Under the pieces are notes generated by a model. The model did no database searches. It saw only the letters and a program-made list of their open reading frames with translations, and had not been told where the DNA came from. From contig NZ_JAQNCY010000005.1 in assembly GCF_028368855.1 (NCBI RefSeq), positions 248,001 through 312,000 of the forward strand: a stretch of 64,000 nt of DNA, written 5' to 3'. Made by a program: the position numbers and the translations under genes. Source of the stretch: Leisingera sp. SS27. Its GTDB lineage: Bacteria; Pseudomonadota; Alphaproteobacteria; Rhodobacterales; Rhodobacteraceae. Each line of letters begins with the position of its first letter. The stretch's first letter is position 1. Below are positions 41,348 to 49,203 of the stretch, in pieces.

Positions 41348-41839
41348 TTGCAGCTTGCATCTCTACCAAGCCGCCCGGCCTTGAATATTATTCTTGTCGA
41401 GGATGATGATGCCGATGCCAAGGCTCTGCACCGGGCCTTCGAAAAGGCTAAGATCGCCAACCCGGTGATACGGTTTGCGGACGGTGTTGAAGCTTTGGCT
41501 TTTCTGCGCGGCGAAATGAACCAGGTACCGCCGCCTCATTTCGTGGTGCTGAGTGATATCAAGATGCCGCGCAAGAATGGAATAGAACTGCTGCGGGAAA
41601 TCCGTGCTGACCCGTTGCTCCATAACATCCTTTTCCTTGTGCTAACGACCTCGGATGACGAGCGCGACATTTCCGAGGCTTACGCTAACAACGTCGCAGG
41701 CTATATTCGGAAATCCAAAGCTGGCGACATGTTTGCTGACCTGATGGCTACGCTCGACAGCTATTGGCGCATTGTTGAGATACCCGAAATTCACACTGGA
41801 AAGGTGGCTGATGGCAGTTCTCAAGATCCTGCTCATTGA
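41348..41839 (+). CDS. Rcp1-type single-domain response regulator
   Basis: 163 residues. Receiver only: acidic residues VEDDDAD, phosphoacceptor Asp70 (VVLSDIKMP), Thr in VLTTSDDE and Lys in YIRKSK. The pattern PPHFVVLSDIKMPRKNGIELLREIRAD is that of the Rcp1-like regulators that partner phytochromes and other kinases. The start is uncertain: TTG at 41348 has GAGGAG ten bases upstream and gives the proper domain edge, while no ATG lies in frame near it. The end overlaps the next gene by 29 bases. Confidence 0.82.
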   Translation: MQLASLPSRPALNIILVEDDDADAKALHRAFEKAKIANPVIRFADGVEALAFLRGEMNQVPPPHFVVLSDIKMPRKNGIELLREIRADPLLHNILFLVLTTSDDERDISEAYANNVAGYIRKSKAGDMFADLMATLDSYWRIVEIPEIHTGKVADGSSQDPAH

Positions 41840-42902
41840 TGATGACGCCGGAGACCGGAAGCTGCTGCGCCGGCTTCTGACGAAAACACATCCCGGGGCT
41901 AAAATCACCGAAGCCGAAAGCGGCGAAGCTGCGCTGGAACACACCGGGCATCCCGCCGACGTGATTTTCCTGGACTATCTGCTTCCCGATGGGACCGGGC
42001 TGGACCTTATCACACGGCTGAACGAAGCTTGGCCGCGGGCGGTGCTGTTTATGACAACCGGTCACGGTGATGAGGAGATTGCCAAGAGCGTAATTCTGGC
42101 CGGAGCCAGCGACTATATTCCCAAGTCAGCTCTCAGCGCAGAAGCACTCAATCGGATGATCGCAAACGGGCTGAAAGTCGCAGACATGCGCTGGCGGATC
42201 CAAGAGCAGCAAAGCGAGTTGAGGTTGTTTTCGGATGTGCTGGTCCACGACATGCGCGCGCCCCTGAGGGCCATCAAGTTTCTAAGCGAACAGATCCAGG
42301 AGGAGTACGAGAGCGGCGACCTTGACGAGGTTGCCAGGCAATTCGACCTGATGAAGAAGTCAGTAAATAAAACGTCCGAACTGATCGAACGGCTGGCCAA
42401 CCATATCAACCCTCACAGCGAAGGACGAGCGGAGCGTGTCACTGTTGAAAGCCTCTTTGACAGCCTGCGCGCAGTCCTGGCCCAGGACCTTGCGGTGTCG
42501 GGCGCCCGGCTGGAATGGCAGCCCCACGGATTGAGCGTGCTGTGCTTCCCGCCGGATATCGTACAGCTGCTGCAAAATCTGGTCAGCAATGCTATCAAGT
42601 ACAGTGGCAGCAGGACGCCTGAAATTTCCGTAGTTGCCGAACCTGCCGAATCCGGACTGATGATCTCTGTCTCTGACAATGGGATTGGCGTTCCGCCGGA
42701 ATATCGGGAGAAGATCTTTGAACCGTTCAAAAGGCTGCAGCGCGGCAGAGAACAGCCTGGTACGGGCCTCGGTCTGGCTACCTGCGCGAAAATCGCCAAG
42801 CGGCACAAAGGCCTGATTTGGTGCGACCCGCAAGCAGTTGCCGGCACTACAATCCGCTTTACGGTCTGCCTCGACGCGCTGGACACGCGAGAGACCGCTT
42901 GA
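41811..42902 (+). CDS. Receiver-histidine kinase hybrid
   Basis: 363 residues, cytoplasmic. An N-terminal receiver (phosphoacceptor Asp55, VIFLDYLLPDG) is followed by a DHp domain with His146 (SDVLVHDMRAPLRAIKFLS) and an ATPase domain with N-box (LLQNLVSNAIKYS, Asn260), DNGIGVP and GTGLGLATCAKIAKRH. The sequence resembles bacteriophytochrome-like kinase output modules. ATG at 41811 follows AAGG and begins MAVLKILLIDDDAGD. With the two upstream receivers it could form a compact phosphorelay; the sensor protein is not in the cassette, though a chemoreceptor lies upstream. Confidence 0.9.
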   Translation: MAVLKILLIDDDAGDRKLLRRLLTKTHPGAKITEAESGEAALEHTGHPADVIFLDYLLPDGTGLDLITRLNEAWPRAVLFMTTGHGDEEIAKSVILAGASDYIPKSALSAEALNRMIANGLKVADMRWRIQEQQSELRLFSDVLVHDMRAPLRAIKFLSEQIQEEYESGDLDEVARQFDLMKKSVNKTSELIERLANHINPHSEGRAERVTVESLFDSLRAVLAQDLAVSGARLEWQPHGLSVLCFPPDIVQLLQNLVSNAIKYSGSRTPEISVVAEPAESGLMISVSDNGIGVPPEYREKIFEPFKRLQRGREQPGTGLGLATCAKIAKRHKGLIWCDPQAVAGTTIRFTVCLDALDTRETA

Positions 42903-42947
42903 CCGCAGCTGCACTTCTGCCCCACGTCATGACGTTCCCTAAAACTG

Positions 42948-42993
42948 AAAAAGGCAAATTCTCGTTAAACACGAGAACTCTGCCCGGCTTTTT
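42948..42993. terminator. Terminator after receiver-kinase gene
   Basis: TTCTCG-N7-CGAGAA hairpin (42959-42977) nested in AAAAAG...CTTTTT (42948-42953 / 42988-42993). The T run at 42989-42993 fits rho-independent termination on the plus strand, with symmetry usable by the convergent gene too. Confidence 0.5.
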
Positions 42994-43065
42994 CTCTTGA
43001 TTGGCGCCTCTCTCGTGGAGCGGCGGCTTCGAAAACAGCTTCGGCCCTTCAAAAGTCTTGGAGCT

Positions 43066-43680
43066 TCACCCTTCCAGAGACACCCAAAGAACCCTGGCAT
43101 CTTCTTCGCTAACCGAGACGCAGCCATGGCCCATACCGCTGTCATAGTAAACTGAATCACCCGTCCTCATCCGCAACGGCCGGTAATGCTCAGTATAGAG
43201 GACCAGTTCTCCGCTCAAAACAAACATGAACTCCTCCCCTTGATGGCGGACCCAGTTGTCGAACTCGGTCACGTCCCGCGCCTTGATTGTACTGATGTAT
43301 GGCACCATGCGCTTGCTGGTCAGTTCACTGCACAACAGCTCATGATCGTAAGTGGTGGTTTCCTTGTGCTCACCCTCTCCGGTACGAGTGAAGTCCCGTC
43401 GTCCTGTGACGCCGCTCTGGCCTGACTGCACAAACAATTGAGGTGTTTCCAGTTCCAGCGTTTGCATCAGTCGGCGGATAATTTCGAAACTGGGCCGGGT
43501 TTGGTTGTTCTCAATCTTGGACAAGGTGGACCTGCCAATGGCTGCGGCCTTGGCCGCTTCCTCCAGCGTCAGTCCCTTTTCTTTGCGGGCATCCCGAATC
43601 ATTTTCCCAAGGATTTCTCCATCCGGGGCCTCTACCGCCTCGGGACCCAGTCCTGTTTCTTCTAAGGGAATTGGTTCCAT
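43066..43680 (-). CDS. XRE-cupin transcriptional regulator
   Basis: 204 residues. HTH_3/XRE domain about 25-82 (LGKMIRDARKEKGLTLEEAAKAAAIGRSTLSKIENNQTRPSF) and a C-terminal cupin about 120-200 (HQGEEFMFVLSGELVLYTE, GDSVYYDSGMGHGC). Cupin-XRE regulators sense small amino-acid-like or organic acid ligands. Divergent from lpd and the glycine cleavage genes, with palindromes in the shared promoter region, so it is the likely controller of that operon. ATG at 43680 has AGGAG 10 bases upstream; a TTG at 43704 is possible. Confidence 0.88.
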   Translation of the reverse strand: MEPIPLEETGLGPEAVEAPDGEILGKMIRDARKEKGLTLEEAAKAAAIGRSTLSKIENNQTRPSFEIIRRLMQTLELETPQLFVQSGQSGVTGRRDFTRTGEGEHKETTTYDHELLCSELTSKRMVPYISTIKARDVTEFDNWVRHQGEEFMFVLSGELVLYTEHYRPLRMRTGDSVYYDSGMGHGCVSVSEEDARVLWVSLEG

Positions 43681-43778
43681 TCCGCGAATTCTCCTGATCT
43701 GCAAGCACCTTAGCTTTGATGTATCTGCGGGTCAAAATTTCCGTGACCGCACTTTATGTTTGCAAAAGGGAAAAAGTT

Positions 43779-43808
43779 TCCTATAGGAGATCGAACGTCG
43801 TATACGAC
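43779..43808. promoter_or_regulatory. Twin palindromes in lpd-XRE divergent promoter
   Basis: TCCTATAGGA (43779-43788, perfect 10-mer) and GTCGTATACGAC (43797-43808, perfect 12-mer), centres about 19 bases apart, in the 172-base gap between the XRE-cupin gene and lpd. They lie 45-75 bases upstream of the lpd start, so are good operator candidates. Confidence 0.5.
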
Positions 43809-43852
43809 TGAATACGTGCCGGTCCTGAACCGCTTTTCGGAGGAGAAACCAC

Positions 43853-45235
43853 ATGAGCGCATATGATCTGATCGTGATCGGAGCCGGTCCGGGCGGTTAT
43901 GTCGCAGCAATCCGTGCAGCACAGTTGGGTCTGAAAGTCGCCTGCGTCGAAGGCCGCGGCTCTCTGGGTGGCACCTGCCTCAACGTTGGCTGCATTCCCT
44001 CCAAGGCCCTGCTGACCTCCTCAGGCAAATATGCGGAACTCTCCCATCTCTCCTCGCACGGCATTTCAGCCGGGGAGGTTAGTCTGGATCTGGACGCACT
44101 TATGGCGCGAAAGGAAAAGATCGTAGCCGACCTGACCAAAGGCATCGCGTTCCTGTTCAAGAAGAACGGGGTCGACTACATAGACGGCTGGGCAAGCATC
44201 ACCGCCCCGGGCCATGTGCAGGTCGGCGACGAAACCTACACCGCAAAGAACATCCTCATCGCCACTGGTTCGGAACCCGCCACCCTCCCTGGTGTGGAGA
44301 TCGACGAAGTGGACGTGCTGAGCAGTACCGGTGCGCTGGCGCTTGAAGCCGCGCCAGAGCATCTGGTGGTGATCGGCGCCGGCGTGATCGGGCTTGAGCT
44401 TGGCCAGGTCTGGTCCCGCCTAGGTTCCAAAGTGACGGTTGTGGAATACCTCGACCGTATCCTGCCCGGCATCGATGGCGAGATCGCCAAACTGGCCCAG
44501 CGCGCGCTGTCCAAGCGCGGACTGAAGTTCCAGCTGGGCCGCGCGCTCAAGACCATCGAAAAGGGCGAAAACGGCCTCACCCTGACGCTGGACCGTGTCG
44601 GCAAGGACAAGGAAGAGCAGCTTGAAGCGGACAAGCTGCTGGTCGCCATCGGCCGCCGCCCGGTAACCCGCGGGCTGGGCCTGGAAGACTTGGGCGTTTC
44701 CATCAACCCAAGGGGCTTCATTCAGGTCGACGAGCGCTTCTCCACTTCTGTTCCGGGCATCTTTGCCATCGGCGACTGTGTGCCTGGACCGATGCTGGCC
44801 CACAAGGCAGAGGAAGACGGCGTCGCCTGTGTCGAGATGCTGGCAGGCCAGCATGGCCATGTGGACTACAACACTGTGCCGGGCGTGGTTTACACCGACC
44901 CCGAAGTTGCCTCCGTCGGCCAGACCGAGGAAGCGCTGAAAGAGGCAGGCACCGACTACATCACCGGAAAGTTCGCCTTCATGGCCAATTCCCGGGCCCG
45001 CTCCACTGGTGAAACCGACGGTGCGGTGAAGGTGCTGGCAACGCCCGGCGGTAAGATCCTCGGCGCCCATATTTGCGGCGCGCATGGCGGCGACCTGATT
45101 GCTGAACTGGTGCTGGCAATGACCAAAGGCGCCACCGTTGAAGAGGTCTCCCGCACCTGCCACGCGCACCCGGCGATGGGCGAGGCTGTGAAGGAAGCCT
45201 GCCTCGACGCGCTTGGCCGCGCCATTCACGCCTGA
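43853..45235 (+). CDS. lpdA: Dihydrolipoyl dehydrogenase (glycine cleavage L-protein)
   Basis: 460 residues, FAD disulphide oxidoreductase. Active-site disulphide [13 protein letters not shown] (Cys near 43 and 48), FAD GxGxxG at start ([11 protein letters not shown]), NAD site [15 protein letters not shown], and catalytic His-Glu near the end (HAHPAMGEA). Reoxidises the lipoyl arm of H-protein. Ribosome site GGAGGAG upstream. First gene of lpd-lipA-symporter-gcvTHP. No 2-oxoacid dehydrogenase genes nearby, so its local partner is the glycine cleavage complex. Confidence 0.95.
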   Translation: MSAYDLIVIGAGPGGYVAAIRAAQLGLKVACVEGRGSLGGTCLNVGCIPSKALLTSSGKYAELSHLSSHGISAGEVSLDLDALMARKEKIVADLTKGIAFLFKKNGVDYIDGWASITAPGHVQVGDETYTAKNILIATGSEPATLPGVEIDEVDVLSSTGALALEAAPEHLVVIGAGVIGLELGQVWSRLGSKVTVVEYLDRILPGIDGEIAKLAQRALSKRGLKFQLGRALKTIEKGENGLTLTLDRVGKDKEEQLEADKLLVAIGRRPVTRGLGLEDLGVSINPRGFIQVDERFSTSVPGIFAIGDCVPGPMLAHKAEEDGVACVEMLAGQHGHVDYNTVPGVVYTDPEVASVGQTEEALKEAGTDYITGKFAFMANSRARSTGETDGAVKVLATPGGKILGAHICGAHGGDLIAELVLAMTKGATVEEVSRTCHAHPAMGEAVKEACLDALGRAIHA

Positions 45236-45251
45236 TCCGGAGGTTCGCCAG

Positions 45252-46196
45252 ATGACGATCCAGCTGCGCCCCCGCCATCCGGAAAAGGCCCATAAAGCCG
45301 ACAGCGCCATCCCACGTAAACCTCAGTGGATCCGCAAGAAGAAGATCGAAAGCGCGGAGTATTATGAGACCCGCAAGCTGATGCGGGAGCATGATCTGGC
45401 GACCGTCTGCGAAGAGGCTGCCTGCCCCAACATCGGTGAATGCTGGTCCAAGCGCCACGCCACCATGATGATCATGGGCGAGGTCTGCACCCGCGGCTGC
45501 TCCTTCTGCAACGTGACCACCGGCAAGCCGGACACGCTGGACGCCTTTGAGCCGGGCCGGGTTGCCGCAGCGGTCAGGAAGCTGGGCCTGCGCCACGTTG
45601 TGATCACTTCCGTCGACCGCGATGATCTGGCGGACGGCGGCGCAGAGCATATCGCCCAGACAATCCGCGCAACCCGCCACCAGAACCCGGGCACCACCAT
45701 CGAGGTGCTGACCCCGGATTTCCTGGGCAAGGGCGAGGCGGCGCACACGGTGTTCGAAGCGGCGCCGGACGTTTTCAACCACAACCTGGAAACGGTGCCG
45801 CGCCTCTACCCGCGTGTGCGCCCTGGTGCCCGCTATTACACCTCGCTGCGGCTCTTGGATGACGCCAAGCGCGCCAATCCGCAGCTGTTCACCAAATCCG
45901 GCATCATGGTTGGCCTGGGCGAGACGCTGGACGACGTACGCCAGGTGATGGACGACCTGCGGGCCGCACAGGTCGATTTCCTGACCGTGGGCCAGTACCT
46001 GCAGCCCACCCCAAAACACCACCCGATCGACCGCTTCTGGTCGCCGGAAGAGTTTGCGCAGCTGGAACAGATCGCGCGATCCAAGGGATTTTTGCATGTG
46101 TCAGCGACACCGCTGACCCGCTCTTCGTTCCACGCGGATGAAGATTTTGCCGCCCTGAAAGAGGCCCGTCAGATGGCCTTGGCAAAGGGTACATAA
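45252..46196 (+). CDS. lipA: Lipoyl synthase
   Basis: 314 residues, radical-SAM enzyme. Auxiliary cluster motif [12 protein letters not shown] (CxxxxCxxxxxC, about 54-65) and radical-SAM motif CTRGCSFC (CxxxCxxC, about 80-87). Ends in the family tail around [17 protein letters not shown]. Inserts two sulphurs into octanoylated H-protein and dehydrogenase subunits. The ATG at 45252 is eight bases after GGAGG, and the gene starts 16 bases after lpd, supporting one operon dedicated to lipoylated H-protein. Confidence 0.97.
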   Translation: MTIQLRPRHPEKAHKADSAIPRKPQWIRKKKIESAEYYETRKLMREHDLATVCEEAACPNIGECWSKRHATMMIMGEVCTRGCSFCNVTTGKPDTLDAFEPGRVAAAVRKLGLRHVVITSVDRDDLADGGAEHIAQTIRATRHQNPGTTIEVLTPDFLGKGEAAHTVFEAAPDVFNHNLETVPRLYPRVRPGARYYTSLRLLDDAKRANPQLFTKSGIMVGLGETLDDVRQVMDDLRAAQVDFLTVGQYLQPTPKHHPIDRFWSPEEFAQLEQIARSKGFLHVSATPLTRSSFHADEDFAALKEARQMALAKGT

Positions 46197-46221
46197 CCAT
46201 AACGCAAGCGGGAGGAGACCC

Positions 46222-47589
46222 ATGGAAGCGTTAAATTCAATCGTAGGAGCCGTAAACGGCGTGGTTTGGGGGCCGATGATGCTGGTCCTCATTCTGGGCG
46301 TTGGCTTCTTCCTTCAGGTTGGCCTGAAATTCATGCCGATCCGGAAACTGGGCATGGGCTTCGGCCTGATGTTCAAGGGCCGTGAAGCTACCGGCGAAGG
46401 TCAGATCACCCCGTTCAACGCGCTGATGACCGCCCTGTCGGCCACCATCGGTACCGGGAACATCGCAGGCGTTGCAACCGCTGTCTTCCTCGGCGGCCCC
46501 GGCGCACTGTTCTGGATGTGGATGACCGCATTGGTCGGCATGGCCACCAAGTATTCCGAAGCTGTCTGCGCCGTGAAATACCGCGAGCGCGACGAAGAAG
46601 GCAATTATGTCGGCGGCCCGATGTACTACATCAAGAACGGCCTCGGCGCGAAGTGGGCCTGGCTGGGTGTAGCCTTTGCCGTGTTCGGCTCCATCGCAGC
46701 CTTCGGCATCGGCAACGGCGTGCAAGCCAACGGTGTGGCGCAAGTGCTGGAAACCAACTTCGGCTTCAACACCTCTGTCACCGGCATTGTGCTGATGGTG
46801 CTGACCGGCGCCGTAATTCTGGGCGGCATTACCCGCATTGGTGCGGTGGCTGGTTTCCTCGTTCCGTTTATGGCTGTTGGCTACATTGTAGCCGGCCTGA
46901 TCGTGTTGGTCATCAATGCAGACGCCATCGGCACTGCCTTCAGCCTGGTTTTCACTCATGCCTTCACCCCCTCGGCAGCCGAAGGCGGCTTTGCCGGTGC
47001 AGCGGTTTGGGCAGCCATCCGCTTTGGTGTGGCACGCGGTGTGTTCTCGAACGAGGCAGGCTTGGGTTCCGCGCCTATCGCTCACGCTGCAGCTGAGACC
47101 AAAGGTCCGGTCAACCAGGGCCTGATCGCTATGCTGGGCACCTTCATCGACACCATCATCGTCTGCTCGATCACCGGCCTGGCGATCATCGCCTCCGGCG
47201 CCTGGACCTCCGGTGAGTCCGGTGCGGCGCTGACGTCGCTGGCGTTTGAAACATCTTTGCCGTACGGTGGCTATTTCATTGCCGTAGCTCTGTCGATCTT
47301 TGCCTTCACCACCATCCTTGGTTGGTCCTATTATGGCGAGAAGTGCATGGAGTTCCTGTTCGGTGTGAAGGTCATGCTGCCCTACCGTATTCTGTGGATC
47401 GTCGCGATCTACTTCGGTGCCACCGCCGACCTGGGCTTCATCTGGCTGCTGGCTGACACGCTGAACGCGATGATGGCCATCCCGAACCTGATCGCCCTGG
47501 CGCTGCTGAGCCCGATCGTCTTCAAGGTGACGAAAGAGTTCTTTGCCACCGGCGGCAAATCGGAAGAAGCCGGCCACGCTGCCGAGTAA
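46222..47589 (+). CDS. Alanine/glycine:cation symporter (AGCS family)
   Basis: 455 residues, inner membrane, about ten or eleven helices. AGCS hallmark blocks: GEGQITPFNALMTALSATIGTGNIAGVATAVFLGGPGALFWMW, YCV/GGPMYYIKNGLG and FSNEAGLGSAPIAHAAAET. Sodium- or proton-coupled uptake of alanine or glycine. It sits inside the lipA-gcvT interval 25 bases after lipA with a GGAGGAG ribosome site, so glycine uptake would feed the glycine cleavage system. Confidence 0.94.
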   Translation: MEALNSIVGAVNGVVWGPMMLVLILGVGFFLQVGLKFMPIRKLGMGFGLMFKGREATGEGQITPFNALMTALSATIGTGNIAGVATAVFLGGPGALFWMWMTALVGMATKYSEAVCAVKYRERDEEGNYVGGPMYYIKNGLGAKWAWLGVAFAVFGSIAAFGIGNGVQANGVAQVLETNFGFNTSVTGIVLMVLTGAVILGGITRIGAVAGFLVPFMAVGYIVAGLIVLVINADAIGTAFSLVFTHAFTPSAAEGGFAGAAVWAAIRFGVARGVFSNEAGLGSAPIAHAAAETKGPVNQGLIAMLGTFIDTIIVCSITGLAIIASGAWTSGESGAALTSLAFETSLPYGGYFIAVALSIFAFTTILGWSYYGEKCMEFLFGVKVMLPYRILWIVAIYFGATADLGFIWLLADTLNAMMAIPNLIALALLSPIVFKVTKEFFATGGKSEEAGHAAE

Positions 47590-47597
47590 ACTCTCCG

Positions 47598-47620
47598 GGA
47601 GGGCGCGCCCTGCGCCCTCC
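47598..47620 (+). terminator. Hairpin between symporter and gcvT
   Basis: GGAGGGCGC-GCCCT-GCGCCCTCC, nine-pair stem directly after the symporter stop; no T tract, so likely attenuation or processing within the operon. Confidence 0.5.
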
Positions 47621-47657
47621 CCACCCCGAAACCCTAGTAATTCAAAGGCTGCACAGG

Positions 47658-48755
47658 ATGACCGACGCACCCAAACGCACCCCGCTTTATGACCTGCACG
47701 TCGAACTTGGCGGCAAGATGGTCGACTTCGCCGGCTGGGAAATGCCGGTCCAGTACCCTATGGGCATCATGGGCGAGCACAAACAGTGCCGCGAAAAGGC
47801 CGCGCTGTTCGATGTCTCCCACATGGGCCAGGTGATCCTGCGCGGTGAAAACGTGGGCGAGAAGCTGGAAACGCTCTGCCCGCAGGCCTATGCCACCCTG
47901 AAGGAGGGCAAGGCGCGCTACGGCTTCTTCACCAACGAAGACGGCGGGATCATGGACGACCTGATCGTGTCCAACGCCGGCGACCACTACTTCGTGGTGG
48001 TGAACGCCGCCCTGCGTCACCAGGACATCCCGCATATGCAGGCGAACCTTGACGGCGTCGAAGTGACTGAGATTTTCGACCGCGCGCTGGTTGCCGTGCA
48101 GGGCCCCAAGGCCGAAGAGGTGGTGGGCGAGCTGTGCCCCGCTGCCCGTGAGCTGAAGTTCATGGAAACCGCCATTGCCGAGATTGGCGGTGTCGAGTGC
48201 CGCATCTCGCGCCTCGGCTACACCGGTGAGGACGGCTATGAGATCTCGATCCCGGAAGCCGACGCGATCCGCGTGTCGAAACTGTTCCTGGCCCATGACG
48301 ACTGCGAGCCCGCAGGCCTTGGCGCCCGCGACAGCCTGCGCCTGGAAGCCGGTCTTTGCCTCTATGGCAACGACATTGACCAGTCGACTTCGCCGATCGA
48401 GGCGTCGCTGTCCTGGGCGATCCAGAAGCGACGCAAGGAAGAAGGCGGATTCCCTGGGGCTGCCCGCATCCAGAAGGAACTGACTGAGGGCGCCGCCAAG
48501 AAGCTGGTCGGCATCAAGCCCGAAGGCCGCGCCCCGGCACGCCAGGGTGTGGGAATCCAATGCGCCGAAGGCAATACTATTGGCGCGATTACCTCGGGAA
48601 GCTTCGGACCGACCGTCGGCGGCCCCGTTGCAATGGGTTATGTCTCGGCAGGCCACGGCGAGCCGGGCGAGAAAGTGAACCTCATCATCCGCGGCAAGGC
48701 GCAGCCGGCTGAGATCGTCGCCCTGCCCTTCGTCACTCAGAACTACAAACGCTAA
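47658..48755 (+). CDS. gcvT: Glycine cleavage system aminomethyltransferase (T-protein)
   Basis: 365 residues, usual T-protein size. N-terminal TPLYDLHVELGGKMVDFAGWEMPVQY and the folate-binding Asp/Arg region (EDGGIMDDLIVSNAGDHYFVVVNA; RLGYTGEDGYEIS; RDSLRLEAGLCLYGNDID) are all present, as is the C-terminal barrel (KLVGIKPEGRAPARQG). Transfers the aminomethyl group from H-protein to tetrahydrofolate, releasing ammonia. Followed by gcvH 21 bases downstream. Confidence 0.97.
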   Translation: MTDAPKRTPLYDLHVELGGKMVDFAGWEMPVQYPMGIMGEHKQCREKAALFDVSHMGQVILRGENVGEKLETLCPQAYATLKEGKARYGFFTNEDGGIMDDLIVSNAGDHYFVVVNAALRHQDIPHMQANLDGVEVTEIFDRALVAVQGPKAEEVVGELCPAARELKFMETAIAEIGGVECRISRLGYTGEDGYEISIPEADAIRVSKLFLAHDDCEPAGLGARDSLRLEAGLCLYGNDIDQSTSPIEASLSWAIQKRRKEEGGFPGAARIQKELTEGAAKKLVGIKPEGRAPARQGVGIQCAEGNTIGAITSGSFGPTVGGPVAMGYVSAGHGEPGEKVNLIIRGKAQPAEIVALPFVTQNYKR

Positions 48756-48776
48756 GACATCATCAGGAGAGTCAAA

Positions 48777-49142
48777 ATGGCCACCTATTACTCCGAAGAC
48801 CACGAGTGGATCACCGTTGAAGGCGACACCGCAACCCTGGGCATCACCCAGCACGCCGCTGACCAGCTGGGCGAGGTTGTTTTCGTCGAGCAGCGCGAAG
48901 CCGGCGACGAGTTCGAAAAAGGCGGCGAGATCGGCGTCATCGAATCCGTTAAAGCGGCCTCCGAAATCTACGCGCCGCTGGATGGCGAAGTTATCGAGGT
49001 GAACGAAGCCCTGGCCGACAATCCCGGCGCTCTGAACGAAAGCCCGGAAGGCGACGCCTGGATCTACAAGATCAAGCTGTCGGACGCGTCCCAGCTGGAC
49101 GATCTGATGGATCTGGACGGCTACAAAGCCCTGATCGGCTAA
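48777..49142 (+). CDS. gcvH: Glycine cleavage system H-protein
   Basis: 121 residues. Lipoyl-carrier fold with the modified Lys in [16 protein letters not shown] and the family start [20 protein letters not shown]. Shuttles the aminomethyl group between GcvP, GcvT and L-protein. Ribosome site CAGGAGAG lies seven bases upstream. Its lipoylation would be performed by the operon's own lipA. Confidence 0.98.
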   Translation: MATYYSEDHEWITVEGDTATLGITQHAADQLGEVVFVEQREAGDEFEKGGEIGVIESVKAASEIYAPLDGEVIEVNEALADNPGALNESPEGDAWIYKIKLSDASQLDDLMDLDGYKALIG

Positions 49143-49151
49143 GCACCCCCT

Positions 49152-49175
49152 CCCCGCCGGAACCGTCCGGCGGGG
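49152..49175 (+). terminator. Hairpin between gcvH and gcvP
   Basis: CCCCGCCGGA-ACCG-TCCGGCGGGG, perfect ten-pair stem nine bases after the gcvH stop. It lies within a 61-base gap before gcvP, so an intra-operon attenuator or stabiliser is possible; it would allow more H-protein than P-protein. Confidence 0.55.
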
Positions 49176-49203
49176 TCCATTGCCCCAGACAAGGACCTCT
49201 GTA

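Noticed and set aside
43681-43852. Glycine riboswitch upstream of lpd
   Set aside because: No recognisable tandem aptamer cores or P1-P3 arrangement; the palindromes look like protein operators. A covariance search would settle it.
46237-47670. 477-codon leftward frame opposite the symporter
   Set aside because: Gln/His/Asp-rich translation without hydrophobic core, antisense of a clear membrane transporter.
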